From Telopea speciosissima (Eukaryota > Streptophyta > Magnoliopsida > Proteales > Proteaceae), in NCBI RefSeq assembly GCF_018873765.1, contig NC_057917.1, forward strand, positions 56,044,464 to 56,108,463: a DNA stretch of 64,000 bases, given 5' to 3'. The notes below the pieces were generated by a model. It worked only from the letters and a program-made list of their open reading frames with translations, did not search any database and was not told the DNA's origin. The first letter of the stretch is position 1; each line of letters starts with the position of its first letter. Position numbers and translations under genes: made by a program. Below, piece by piece: positions 47,246-58,679 of the stretch.

Positions 47246-47246
<1 letters not shown>

Positions 47247-48586
47247 GTATTAATCTCAGTTTGAGATTGTTGAGGTGTTAGCTGGAATAGAACAAAGATG
47301 TCAAAATTGAATAGCAGATTGCAGTGGACCGTTCTTGCTTCTTATGAAACCTTTTGGCTTGAAAATTTGTTTTGGGGTTCTTTTACCTCTAGCGTCGATC
47401 AATCTAAGCTGATGCTCTGTTTTGATGCAGTTTATTTGATCTCTATCGCATTCTTTGGTTCAAGCTATAACAGAGAGTTTGTTATAAGGAAAAGATCAGT
47501 CGTTGTCTAGTTCCCGTAACAGTCCATTGGGCACTGGTTACCTTCTTCAGAAAGTTCAATGGTGAAAATTGGCTCGTCTATGGTATTGAATTGGAGCTCA
47601 ACAGAACCCTATGGTGACACAAATTGCTTAAACCTCTCATCCCATTACTTCCAAATTCCAATAGTGTTCAATACAGTAAGTCTACCTTGTCATTTATTGG
47701 TCGGCCCGTGAACCCAGATTGGACCGACCGGATTGATTTGGATTTGTTTTATTTTGATTGGTTCGGTTCCCCGATTCTTTCTGGGGTAGATCAAATCAAA
47801 TAACTTCTTTTTTTGTTTTGGAATCTGCGGCAAGCCGCGATTTTAGACAGTGAACCAAACCACTGTCGGCCAGGCCGCTGCTCGGTGGTTCGATGAGGTC
47901 GAGGCAAAATAACAGGCGAATTAAGGAATCGATACTGTTCTGGTGAAATTTCGATCATGTATTCATGTTTACATTGTAGACAAAAATGAACTGTTTTGGT
48001 ATGCCCGTCTCTAAAACAAGAACAGTTGCAATGATATGCATATCAAAGAAGATAGATTGATCGTAAGAAAAAGGATCACTTATGATTATAAAACTCAAAG
48101 AACACCAATTAACATGGTTTACAAAATAATATTCCCATTATTGGCTTTGCCGTTGCTAGTCCACCCATACATGCACGCCAAAAGAATGATCTAATTTTTG
48201 GAAGAGTATGATAAGATCATATTTGCTTCCACACCACCGATGGCACTGCTCTTCTTAAAGATGAAGATGATGCCAGAGATGAAAAATCATTTGGAATGCT
48301 TACTAGTTACATGGGCAGGAGACGAAGGAAGAGAAGGTGGCCTCATTACAGGCTTGCAGCTCCATGGTTTCACGGCCACTTGCAATGGCCTGTGGGAGTG
48401 AGGAAGAAGGGAAAAGAGAAGATATTTGGACAAATAGTTGGGACTGTATCGTGCACATGCCTCTGGTAACCATGGCATAGCCCTTGGAGGAGTTTAGTTG
48501 AACATGCACTTCTCTATCAACAGAAAATCTGTAATTATTTCCATAAATTAAATTAGCCAACATGGCAAATGTAACCCGAGATGACC

Positions 48587-48775
48587 CAATCCAGATCTTC
48601 TACGGTGTGCTGCCCGTAGCGGTCTATGTGGTGCAAACATAGGGCGCAGCGTAATGATCGCCTTACCCCCGCTTGGGCAAGGCACTCGGGCAAGGGTAAG
48701 GCGGACAATGTGCATGGCCCTATGTCTGCGCCGATCAGGCCGCTACGGGCAGCGCCCCATAGAGGATCTGAATTG
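48587..48775. mobile_element. Mutator-type MITE, 189 bp, 9-bp target duplication
   Basis: The exact 9-bp duplication GAGATGACC (48578-48586 and 48776-48784) flanks it. The termini CAATCCAGATCTTCTACGG and (inverted) CAATTCAGATCCTCTATGG pair, and pairing continues through GCTGCCCGTAGCGG. A 9-bp duplication points to the Mutator superfamily. The whole unit can fold into one hairpin. Confidence 0.88.
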
Positions 48776-48894
48776 GAGATGACCTGCCCTCATTTTGGCT
48801 TTTGTAACTTGTATTCTATAGTGGTACACAGTTTTATTGCTCGTGTATGTGTTTGAATTAGTTATGGACCCATTACATGTATAAAGGTAAAATT

Positions 48895-49213
48895 AGGGAT
48901 TTAGGTATCGGTCTCAAGTCTCGACCGAATCCGATACATATCGATGGTATCCAATATCAATACCTAATCGATACAGTATGGATGAATCAGCTAAAATGCG
49001 ATGCTTTTAGGTTAAAATAAAAAAGTGGTATTTTAACCTGGAATCTGCTTGAATGACCTGCAATTGGCCTGTATGACCTAGAATCACCCCAATCCGAGCC
49101 AATACAACCGATCCATACTACACATATGGTATGAGTCAAATACAGGTATTGGTATCAGCATCGGTATCGGTGACAACGATACGACCAATCCAATACCAAT
49201 ACTTGAAACCTTT
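48895..49213. mobile_element. hAT-like MITE, 319 bp, 8-bp target duplication
   Basis: The exact duplication GGTAAAAT (48887-48894 and 49214-49221) flanks it. The ends TAGGGATTTAGGTATCGG and (inverted) AAAGGTTTCAAGTATTGG match at about 13 of 18 positions. Subterminal GTATCGG/GGTATTGG motifs repeat many times. Confidence 0.85.
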
Positions 49214-49507
49214 GGTAAAATTGTAATTGTATAAAGATTATGGTTCTAAGGTACTTATATATTGTCTTTATGTGAAACCTTAGGATAAGCAAAGGAAATC
49301 ACATAGAGAGTTTTTGTTTTCTGTTTTAGTGAAAATTTTTCTGATTCTCTCTAGTGGATGTAGACATTCATGTCAAACCACATTAAATTCTTCGTGTTCA
49401 TAATTTCGTATCATTGCAGGTGATGCGTAAAGTTCTAGAAAATAGGTAAACATATGGTGGGAACTCGTGGTCGGCATGGAGGAGAAGGGTTTGCATGCAA
49501 ATTTTTT

Positions 49508-49510
<3 letters not shown>

Positions 49511-49538
<28 letters not shown>
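49511..49538 (+). repeat. (T)28 tract, possible poly(A) tail on the - strand
   Basis: 28 T are followed by a block that reads on the - strand as the 3' end of a short retroposon (GGATCCACTCCCTATGGGTT then A-rich). The family was not identified. Confidence 0.35.
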
Positions 49539-49542
<4 letters not shown>

Positions 49543-49985
49543 GTTGTGAAGAAATGAGGAGGCGTAACCCATAGGGAGTGGATCCATTTTTCATATTGTG
49601 AAAGAGGACGGAGTAAGTTCACATGCAACACTTGTTGGAAAAATCAAATGACTTTGGAAGGAAGGAAGAAGACGAAAAGAAAAAGAGATAGATTTTCTAC
49701 GGTTAAATGATTATTTTAAGTATTTAGGTTCAATCATAAATAAAGAAGGTGATATAGAGGGTGATGTTTCACAAAAAATTAAAATAGGATGGATGAAATG
49801 GAGAAGCGTATCTGAAGTATTGTGTGATCAATGTATTTCTTTAAAACTTAATAAAAAATTTTATAGAACAGTCATACAATCGGCTATATGATGTATGGTG
49901 CGAAATGTTGAACAGCTAAGAAGCATCATATAGATAAACTAAGTATAGTGGAGATGAGGATGTCGAGATGGAAAATTGACAAAAC

Positions 49986-50967
49986 TGATGTGTCATAAAA
50001 TCCCCCAACCAACCAAAAACTACCACGTAAACGTACTGGAACTGAATCCGAGGCCGAGGCCGAGCACTGAGACCGAGGTCGACCGAGCACTGAAGCCGAG
50101 GCCGAGCTCGTACAAGTCAGCCGGGGCCGAGGCCGAGCACTGAAGTCGAAGATGAGGCCGAGCACTGAAGCCGAGGCCCAGGCCTAGCACTGAAGTCGAG
50201 GCCGAGCATTGAAGCCGAGGCCGAGACCGAGCACTAAAGCTGAGGCCGAGGCCAAGCCTCACACAAGTCAGCCGGGGCCGAGGCCGAGGCCGAGCACTAA
50301 AGCCGAAGCCGAGGCCGAGCTCACACAAGTCAGCCGGGGCTGAGGCCGAGCTCACACAAGTCAGCCATAAACTCCTGACCGAGCATACACAGGACATCCT
50401 AGGCCGAGCTGACTGCCGAGACCGACCTAACAGGCCGACCTCTCAGGCCGATCTCCCAGGCCGACCTCTCAGACCGACCTAACTGCCAAGACTGACCTAC
50501 CAGGCCGACCTCCTAGGCCGAGCCCTCCTCCACAGAGGCTACCATAACGCCCCACCGGGGATCGCGGGGCCACGTCAGCACATCCCGAGAATCACGGGAT
50601 AAGGATCGAGCCACGATCCCAGCGCAATACGAAATCACAATTTACATGGACTCTTACCTTAATAAGAGTCCGACCCCGAAAATAGCTCTCCACTCCGCTC
50701 TACGCAAGAGAGCCTTCCAAAAGAAGGACTCCTACCATACTAGGACTCTCCCAACCGCCTCATCTCATCCTCACTCTATAAATACCCAGGTGTGGAGCAC
50801 CATTCATCATCTCACTTTTACTAGCAGTTACGCTGTTGCACTGGTGATCTAACTTTAGCATCAGAAAGTCCTAGGCCGGAGCCACACCGGCTCTCTTATG
50901 CTCATCACTTGGTCTTTGCAGGCTCATTCGTGGGCGAACTAAGCATCGGAGATTTCCACACGCAACA
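49986..50967. mobile_element. solo LTR (Gypsy-like), 982 bp
   Basis: It starts TGATGTG and ends CGCAACA. The 5-bp duplication AAAAC (49981-49985 and 50968-50972) flanks it. It carries a GC-rich tandem array, a TATAAATA box near 50780 and no internal domain. It sits in a LINE fragment. Confidence 0.8.
50047..50370 (+). repeat. GCCGAG-based minisatellite inside the solo LTR
   Basis: Imperfect units such as GAGGCCGAGCACTGAAGCC recur across about 320 bp, with higher-order AGTCAGCCGGGGC blocks at about 50115, 50266 and 50325. Ser/Arg/Leu-rich frames over it are artefacts of the repeat. Confidence 0.85.
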
Positions 50968-51479
50968 AAAACTAAGACGGATAAAATAAGGAATGATTAT
51001 ATTAGAGCTGATTTGGGAGTAGCTTCGATACATATAAGCTACGAGAAAGTCGATTGAATTGGCATGACTATGTCCAACAGAGGCCTTTGAATGCCCTATT
51101 ACGGAGGAGTGATTTGAATCAAATTGAAGAAACTAAAAGAGTCAGACGACCGAAAATGATCTTAGCAAAAATGACAAGGAAAGACAAATATAGCTTAAGT
51201 CTTGTATCAAGTATGACCTCGAATAGAAGTGATTGGAAAGTAAAGATCCATACAACCCCATTTAATCCGGATAAAAGTGAATTGTTGTTGTTGTTTGTTG
51301 TCTTCGACGACTAAGTTGCAATGAGAGATAAGAAAGAAGAAGGGTGAGGTCATGATGTTGTAATGGTTGTATCATAATGGTTGAAAGAAAGTGGAGTAAA
51401 GTAGGAAAAAAGGAAGGAGTGGAAAGAAGGCGTTCACGTGCAGAGAACAACTATGCTAGAGAAGTAAAGAGAATCAAAA

Positions 51480-52560
51480 AGGTGGACAATGCTTTTAACT
51501 GACGCACCAGTGTTTTTTCAAGAAAAAGTATGGCCTTTGGTTATCAGAAGGAACAAAATTGAAATGTATTTTGTTGAGTTTCAACAGGATATTGATTGGA
51601 ATTGTCCTTTGTAGATATTAAAATCGAAAGGAAGAACAATACACATCTTGTTTGTTGCATTACCTACTTTATTTGATCGTATTATGACTATATTGTTGTA
51701 AAGTAAGAATACTCTCGAACTTGATAAAGTTATTGCTATTTTTCTTAAAAATAACACACGTTAGAGAAGTAGTGGTGATGGGACAGAATTTTTATCCTCT
51801 CAATTACACTGTCCGTACTTGATCGTCAAGTACATCTAATAGAGGGAGATGGACCCCACCTCGGGCAGTGTGTTTGGACAGGGGGTAGGATAATCATTTT
51901 TACCTCCTCTGTTAGATGTACTTGAATCAAGTATGGGCAGTGTAATTGAGAGGATAAAGATCCGATGGGACATCAGAAGAGGGTAATGTTTTGGTTGCAG
52001 ATGGTGGTCAAGACAAATGAAAAACAAGGAAAGTCGGGTAAGAATGAGGGTCAAAAAATAACTTGTTATTATTACAACAAGAAAGTCATTTAAAAAAGAA
52101 TTATCCTAAGTATATGGAGAATAAAAAAGGATAATGAACATCAATCAATCAATTTTACTGCCCTGGAAGGGTCTTGGGTGATAAATATTTTTTTTTTCAC
52201 TACTTCATTAAGTATAGAAACTTTATATTGGATTTTAGATTCTACTTATTCATTTCATGTGGGTTCAGTTGGCTAGGGTCTAGGGATCTACTTTCTACAT
52301 ATCATGCATATGATATGGTGATGGTACAAACAAAATAGCAAATAATGCTTAAAACAAGATCCTCGAGATTGGAACTATACTAATCTATAGGTTTGATGAG
52401 ACTGTGTTACTTTAACTGGGTGAGACATGTATTAGATCTAAAGAAAAATCTGATTTTACTAAAAACATTGGACTCTAGAGTTTTCAGATGCTTATCTGAA
52501 GGTGAACTTCTTAGGGTTTGAATAGGGGCATAGTTGTAATGCAGAGAATAATTTAGAATC
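51480..52560 (+). pseudogene. Copia gag/protease remnant
   Basis: Decayed Copia Gag shows in the phrases LVALPTLFDRIMT (about 51653) and NTLELDKVIAIFL, then a broken zinc knuckle reading KNYPKYMENKK (about 52095). A protease-region relic follows (about 52210-52250), then RHVLDLKKNLILLKTLDS (about 52425-52480). It is interrupted by the MITE at 51786. No LTRs were found. Confidence 0.65.
51786..51963. mobile_element. Mutator-type MITE, 178 bp, 9-bp target duplication
   Basis: The exact 9-bp duplication GATGGGACA (51777-51785 and 51964-51972) flanks it. The ends pair as GAATTTTTATCCTCTC and (inverted) GGATCTTTATCCTCTC and continue for over 50 bp with few mismatches. It sits in the Copia gag remnant. 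Confidence 0.88.
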
Positions 52561-52940
52561 TATACAAACCTATATATAGTATTGAAACAGGTGGAACTAT
52601 TTTTGAAACTCGAACAAAAGGTACAGATGAACGACTGAAACTGCAATCACGAAGATTCCAATTTGAAATATGTAGATTTGTAATTGGAAAGAATCGGCTG
52701 GAATTACCCGAATCTAACAACTAGTACCTAGAAAATGGATCATATTTAAAATCTAACCAGGCAATATATTTAAACTAAAAAATACTAGAGAGACACATGG
52801 GAATAATAAAGGATTAATGAAGTATAATTAAAATCAATAGGCTAATGCTAAAAGAGGATTGAAGATCACTCTAAACAACATGAAGAGATCAAGGAACAAC
52901 AAGAAAGCCATGCAAAGAGGAATGGCATGACACTAGCACT

Positions 52941-53467
52941 CATAGTTAGGAAAAACGGGAACGACAAAAAAATGGAGTCTTACGGTACGGGTTTTAAACG
53001 GTAAAAAATTGCAAACAGACGGTCAAATAAAACGGTAAAAAAAAAAAGAACGATAAAAAACAGAAAACGAACGGTACGGGTTTTAAACGTTTATACTTCA
53101 AAAAAAGGGCACTATTCTCATATAAATTGAGGAATTTTTATTTGAAATACATGTTTCTATTTTCGATTCCGTGCGTTAACCTTAAGTTGAAAGTGATATC
53201 ATGAAAAATGTAGCCCTTCGAGTTATCTTTACTTAGGTGAAAGAATCAGGCCGATCAGAGTTCGGGAGAGAGAGAGAGATATGGTCAATTAAGTCCAAGG
53301 TCTTAAAAAATACCAAAAAAAAGGAACATGTTTTAAACGCATTTAAAAAAGGAATGCTTATCGTTTGCCCTTTTTTACCGTATGTTTGGGAAACATACGA
53401 TAAAACGTGTTTAAAACAGAAAAAAAAACAGGAACGTATTTAAAACAGCGTGTTTTTGCTAACAGTG
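52941..53467. mobile_element. hAT-like element of the CATAGTTAG family, 527 bp
   Basis: The ends CATAGTTAGGAAAAAC and (inverted) CACTGTTAGCAAAAAC match. The flanking 8-mers CTAGCACT (52933-52940) and GTAGCACT (53468-53475) agree at 7 of 8 positions. The interior repeats GGGTTTTAAACGG-type motifs. No coding sequence is present. Confidence 0.72.
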
Positions 53468-53475
53468 GTAGCACT

Positions 53476-54138
53476 TGCACTAATTGTATGGCTACAAAAA
53501 CTAATTGTATCTTATTGGAGATTGGAGTTCGAACCAAGTGTTTAAATAAGATTTAAGAGAAAAAGGAACTTAAGAAGAACAAAAGGTGGAGTTTTTTTTT
53601 GAATTAATCTTCTATGAATGTAAGAGGTGATAAGATTGAGTAACTCCTTTTTGGAAACGAGGAGTGAAAAGTGATTATTATGTTCTAGTTTGTGTGCCGG
53701 AAATACAACATTGAAAATCTTGACTATGAATGAAGGATTTTAAACTTGTAGTCAAGGATGGAATCAGCTCATGTCGATTTCAATCCAATCTCAGACCGAC
53801 CCGAACCCACCCTAGCCCACCCTGATCCCGAATAGGGCTTGGGTTGAGATACCATGGCCCTTAGGGCAGGTCAAGGCTGAAATTTTTTTTACCTTGAGTC
53901 AAGGTAGGGGCAACCCAGGGTTGAGAACTCGAACTCAGCCCAGCCCATGCATCTCTGTTCCCATAATCAGGTCCAATCAGGGTTAGCCTGGCCCAACCCT
54001 GACTCAAGCTCAGGGTCGGATTTTCAGCCCCCAAGTCAGGGCTGGGGGCTGGCTTAAAGGTTGAAGGTTTATTAAAGGATTGAAAGTTGGTCATTTTTTG
54101 CATCGAAAGGGCAATGAACTGCTAAGGAGATTACTTCA
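53476..54138. other. intergenic stretch
   Basis: No gene is seen. About 53760-54060 is rich in CAGCCC/GGGCTGG motifs in both orientations, suggesting another degraded foldback repeat. Confidence 0.4.
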
Positions 54139-54610
54139 TTGTGTTCTTTCATATTGTGGTACATGTGGTATGCTCGAAACGACCTTGTTTTTTTTTCAAA
54201 GAAAGAATGGTCAACAGAGTCATCTTGGCTGCCTCCTTCAGTCGGTTTCTTGAAGATAAACTGTGAGGCTTCTTACCATCAAGGTAGGAAACGAAGTCGA
54301 ATTGATTTCCTACTTTGGGATCACCATGGGCGGACTCGTGTAATGGTTTCAAACCCCCATCCATTTTACTGAGGTTATGGTTAGGGAGGCACTAATGATT
54401 CGCGAAGGATTGTTAGAAGCGATTTCTGAAGGAGTTTTCCATCTTGTAGTGGAGAGTGGCAACCGGGAGGTAATACCATATCTACTGGCTGCGCCAAGGG
54501 AATCAACTTTATCTGTGTGGTCGATTATGGAATGTATGGCAACCATTCTGTTTCAAAAAAATGATTCAGAATCAGAATTGATTTTTTCTGTTTCTGGATT
54601 TTGGGAGTAA
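54139..54610 (+). pseudogene. plant-type RNase H (RVT_3) fragment
   Basis: The sequence encodes WYMWYARNDLVFF, then PSVGFLKINCEASYHQGRKR and WDHHGRTRVMVS. After a frame change come VREALMIREGLLEAI and LVVESGNREVIPYLL. This is the usual order of the RNase H-like domain at the end of plant LINE ORF2 and related genes (KxNxD...RDxxG...E...ExD). The first Asp reads Glu, and stops break the frame. It is a non-functional remnant. Confidence 0.65.
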
Positions 54611-55711
54611 TTTTGTACCAACAAATGTTGTATGGTAAAAAATTGATTCTACTATTACAGAGAAACAGAAACATGTATGGATTGCCATTTTAGTCATTTT
54701 AACAGAAACAGTTTTCTCTTCTAATTCTATCAAATTACATAAAAATCTCATCCCTTAGGCATAATTTTCATAACACAAATGAATGAAAATTGTTTATTGA
54801 TTTTACTTGTAGCACAAGGAATTATAGATTTATAGTTGGATTTCAGACAATTGAGAGGGCCACCACCATTTCGGAGCCCATAATGCTAAACCCAAGAACC
54901 AACCAAGCTAAAACTTTCAACCCAGATCGTAATGAAAAGTACTCCAAGCCAAATAGTAGTCCAATAAAAGTTGTCATGAGATCCAAATGGGTCTAGAGCT
55001 AGTCCTTGTGGTGAAGGTACTCCAACCCAAATAATAGAAGTTGTCATTTATTATTATTAATATTGATAGCATTTAATTCAAAAATTAGGGCTTTTCTGTT
55101 TGAGCTAAAGATTCACCTATTTTAATGACTGAGACAACAACCATTTTGGCAAATCCATTTCTTCATTGACAAAGATATGTTGAACTGTAATGCCAAAGTG
55201 TGTGTGCTTGACATGAAAGAGTCAATTCATGCGGGTGGTGGGTAGATCCCTCATCCTTGTTTCAAACCCTTATGCAACAACCTAAACAAGTGAAAGGGCT
55301 CTAAACTCCACCCAATCACCAACTACAACAACCATCTTGATCAGCCACATCAAGTCCCTCTCCTTCTTGCTTCAAGTCATTAAACCATATCCCTTAGATT
55401 TTTTTTTTTCTTTTTTTTTTAAAGAACAAGAAGAAAATTCACTAATAGAACATAAAAGTATACAATATGCAGCACATCACTCACCATAGTTATTATAGAA
55501 CAACTACTAAGACACTTTCTCAATAATGGTAAGCAAAATCTGGTTACAAATAGACACACACATTCTCGCCTTAGTAAAGGCTGATATGGATGGTCTACAA
55601 GTTTCATTGCCAACTGCACTGCCATGTATGGCAGAAAACAAACTTGTACAAAGAGGCTCTACAGGCTATGAAGAGAAGCCTCTCCCCATCATAGCAACCA
55701 CCATCCACCAT

Positions 55712-55860
55712 CCACCATCCATGACTCTATCTGACAAAAAAAGTTTGACAAAAAAATAAAAACCCAATGCACGTTCTCATCATATCTGTAGAATCCCATG
55801 ATTTTAATCTTATTCACAATTTGTTTGAAGACTTTCCTTTGGATAAAATTGGAATGATAC
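55712..55860 (+). repeat. direct repeat, copy 1
   Basis: The segment from CACCATCCATGACT through AACCCAATGCACGTTCTC to GAAGACTTTCCTTTGGAT is repeated at 56563-56708 with about ten differences. The gap is about 700 bp. Confidence 0.8.
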
Positions 55861-55960
55861 AAAAAGAATTAATAAATCCAACCTACATACATGCTTACAT
55901 CACAAGGCAACAATGGCTTTTCTGCAAAGCAGCAGCTCTTCTATTTCAATAGTACCTTAC

Positions 55961-56180
55961 TGCCCCTACACTTGAGCACTCACCCCCACCCCTTGCTGCC
56001 CACACACCCGAACACTTTTTCCTTCACCCCATGCTGTCCATACACACCCTCACACACTTACACTAATTTACTCACACACCCCCACACCTTGGTGCCCCTA
56101 CACTTGAGCATTCACCCCCACCTCATGCTGCCCATAATCACCCTCACAAACTTTTACTCACACACCTGAGAAATTCAGAA
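55961..56180 (+). repeat. tandem pair with 132-bp period, CAC-rich
   Basis: TGCCCCTACACTTGAGCA then TTCACCCCCACC occurs at 55961 and 56093 in similar order. Confidence 0.7.
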
Positions 56181-56562
56181 TTCATACTCGAAGAAGGATT
56201 CTAGGAAAAAAAGGTGTGAAGATTGGATTCTGAAAACAAAGTTTAATAATGATGTATTAAATTGAAATCTGAAAACCAAAATTATCTTAATTACCCAAGG
56301 GGGAAAAAAAAGATATCAAATCCACACCTTTCTATAAACATGGTAAGTCGAATAAAGTGGTAGTTGATAGTCCAGTCTAAGCTCTATGATGTGCCAATGA
56401 CCAAATCCATAATGGATTAAGGTATATAGTGTGTATTGATGGATGCCAAGGTCAGAACTAGCAGGTGGGGCGAAATTCACTCTTTAATTTAGAGAGAGCC
56501 ATGTACACAGTTCTCCACAGAAACAATAATATCACTAGAATCCACACGGTGCCACAAGATTT

Positions 56563-56708
56563 CCTGCCACCATCCATGACTATCTGATAAAAAAAGTTTG
56601 ACAAAAAAATTAAAACCCAATGCACGTTCTCATCATATCTGCAGGTTCCCATGATTTTAAGCTTATTCACAACTTGTTTGAAGACTTTCCTTTGGATATT
56701 ATTGGCAG
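56563..56708 (+). repeat. direct repeat, copy 2
   Basis: This is the second copy of the segment at 55712-55860. Just after it, AAACTCAAAATTTATAACAA is itself repeated at about 56714 and 56819. Confidence 0.8.
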
Positions 56709-57910
56709 ACAAGGTAAAACTCAAAATTTATAACAAAGATAACAAAAATGGAGAAACACCAGCTGCTATTTCTGACCTTGGCAATTTCACCTCAGCTTAA
56801 TTTAGGCTTGAGATGATTAAACTCAAAATTTATAACAAAGATGGAGAAACCTTGTCTGCCATTCTATTAAACTGATCATGTTGGGTTCTCAGTGTGGGGA
56901 CCCAATTAGTGGTGATACCAGGGCATTTGCAGGTTCTTGCTGCCACAAGAAAGTATGAATAAACAGAACAGAGCTACACAACATACAATAACATGGCCTT
57001 AGATTTTCCAAATCAGCTGTAATCAGGAGAAAGGATTGGAGATAAGGAAAACAAGACTCGATATAAGCTTAAAACTACCAGAGAACCAGATCTGAAGACT
57101 TCCATTAACATTACACAACTTCCTTTAACATTGCACCAAAAAAAAAAACAGAGAACCAGATCGGAAGACAAAAAATCAAACAAAAGGGGTCGGTTTTTTT
57201 TTTTTTTTTTTGACAAATAGGAAGAAGCAGAGAGGGGTTTTACCTTCTGGAGATTGGATTGGTATGTGGGAGGTCAGGTCTTGTGAGTAGACCTTCGTTC
57301 GTTGAGTTCAAAGCCTTGGATTTTAAGGGTTTCTGCAAAAATTATAATACAATGCTAAATCACAAGCAAAAAATTTAAAAGAAGAAGATAAAAATAAGCA
57401 AAAGAAGAAGAATAGGTCGCAGTTCTAACCTTCGGCTGTACTCAAGGGTTTGTGAAATTAGAAAAATCTCTGGTTATTGGATTTAGGGTTTCTGCAACAG
57501 CAAAATACAAGATTGGAGGAGTTGCAGAGGTCGACCTTGTGAGGTTCCTCCGTTTCTCTTAGGTTTTGTTATGTTTTGATGGCAAATTCCATCAATACCC
57601 TTCCGCTACTTAAGTTGGACGGTGTTTCCCGATTTTTGGTAGAATGGATTCTAAAATGTGACAAAAGCTTGCCAGAATCAATTATATCATCCGGTCCATT
57701 TCAAAAAATCATAGAATCGGATCGAAGAATCCATACATAATCTATTTCAATTCTACCCCCAAAATCAGAAAAAACGTCAAAATCCATTTTTTGGAAGGTT
57801 ACCATACATACCCTTATTGGAGATATCAAACACCTTACTTCCTACTTTGATGTTTGAGTTTCATTACATTCCAAGGGCTGCTAATGTATAGCAATTACTC
57901 GTGTTGGGCT

Positions 57911-58060
57911 CCTCTGTAGCGCAACAAGGAGTGTAGAGCACATCCAATGGCTCGCAGTGTTTGGGCACGCAACCCAACACACTGCATGTGTGTTGGATTA
58001 CGTGTCCGAGCACTGCGGGCGGTCAGATGGTGTGCTACAAACCCTGTAGCACTACAAAGG
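57911..58060. repeat. 150-bp imperfect hairpin, MITE-like
   Basis: The left arm starts CCTCTGTAGCGC and the right arm ends ACTACAAAGG. Pairing runs to the centre at 57985, where CCAACACA-CTGCA-TGTGTTGG folds perfectly. No clear target duplication was found. Confidence 0.65.
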
Positions 58061-58649
58061 ACCCAAATCCCAAATACCCTTGCCAGGAGGGCCCAATCTA
58101 TTACGGATAGAATTGTTTGGCCCAATTTCTATCCCTGATTCTCTATTTTGGTTGTTGGGAGATAGCAGCAGTGTAACACGTGATGACCAATAGATTATTT
58201 AACTGCCAAAAGAAAAAAAAAAAGGGGTGTCCTCTTCTGTCCAATTCTATAGGGAGCATTATGTGGTGGTGTAGTGGGTAGTCTAGGACTAGAATGATCT
58301 TTGAATGAAGAAACGACAAAAGATGATTTTGTCAAAGAATAGCGTTCCTAGAACGGAATCGTTACCAAACGCAGCCTTAAGTTATGCATGAGTTGGGGTA
58401 GTGATCATTCTGGGTAGAAAATTTATTTTTTATTTTCTTGGGATTGTACTGTTGGAAGGATACTTTTTATTTGAACCCTCAAACCGAAATGTTGGTCAAG
58501 TACTTAATGAAAGGAAGTTATTTTTGGAGGCGAAGTTTTTAAATCCAACCACCACCCAACACCCAACAGGTTAGTGTTAAGAATGGTGGTTGTGATTTCC
58601 TGACTTCCTTTGTCAAACCAAATCAACTTATCCTTTTATTTGGCTCTCA
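58061..58649. other. intergenic stretch
   Basis: No gene is seen. About 58255-58374 ends GTTACCAAACGCAGCC followed by TTA, which resembles one terminus of a PIF/Harbinger-type MITE. Its partner end was not found. Confidence 0.4.
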
Positions 58650-58679
58650 TTTTTTATTTTTTTTGATAAAAGCATTTCA

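Larger units (their letters stand above)
46281..48577. other. HRD3A 3' flank and intergenic DNA
   Basis: The first few hundred bases should be the HRD3A 3' UTR. No AATAAA was seen in the first 600 bp, so the poly(A) site is not placed. It holds a (T)10(G)17 run (46597-46623) and a GA microsatellite. Short frames near 48300-48560 show no domain. Confidence 0.5.
49690..51300 (+). pseudogene. LINE reverse-transcriptase C-terminal fragment, split by a solo LTR
   Basis: The left part (49690-49985) encodes YFKYLGSIINKEGDIEGDV and KLNKKFYRTVIQSAI. The right part (50973-51300) encodes a relative of the RLRWFGHVQRRP tail of plant LINE RTs, here HDYVQQRPLNALLRRSD. Stops and frameshifts are present. 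The pieces are contiguous once 49986-50972 is ignored. Confidence 0.7.
54611..57910. other. intergenic stretch, repeats only
   Basis: No credible coding frame over 3.3 kb. It holds a 150-bp dispersed duplication (55712 and 56563) and a CAC-rich tandem pair (55961). Around 57230-57560 a CT/GT-rich segment with several GGGTTTC blocks could be a promoter or leader on the - strand, but no coding region follows. Confidence 0.4.

Noticed and set aside
48287-48563. Possible small secreted protein on the - strand
   Set aside because: There are two competing frames, no signal peptide and no family pattern.
50047-50370. CRISPR-like array
   Set aside because: Units are imperfect, contiguous and without unique spacers, in a plant LTR.
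50020-50397. Ser/Arg/Leu-rich 125-residue protein on the - strand
   Set aside because: It is the translation of the GCCGAG minisatellite in a solo LTR.
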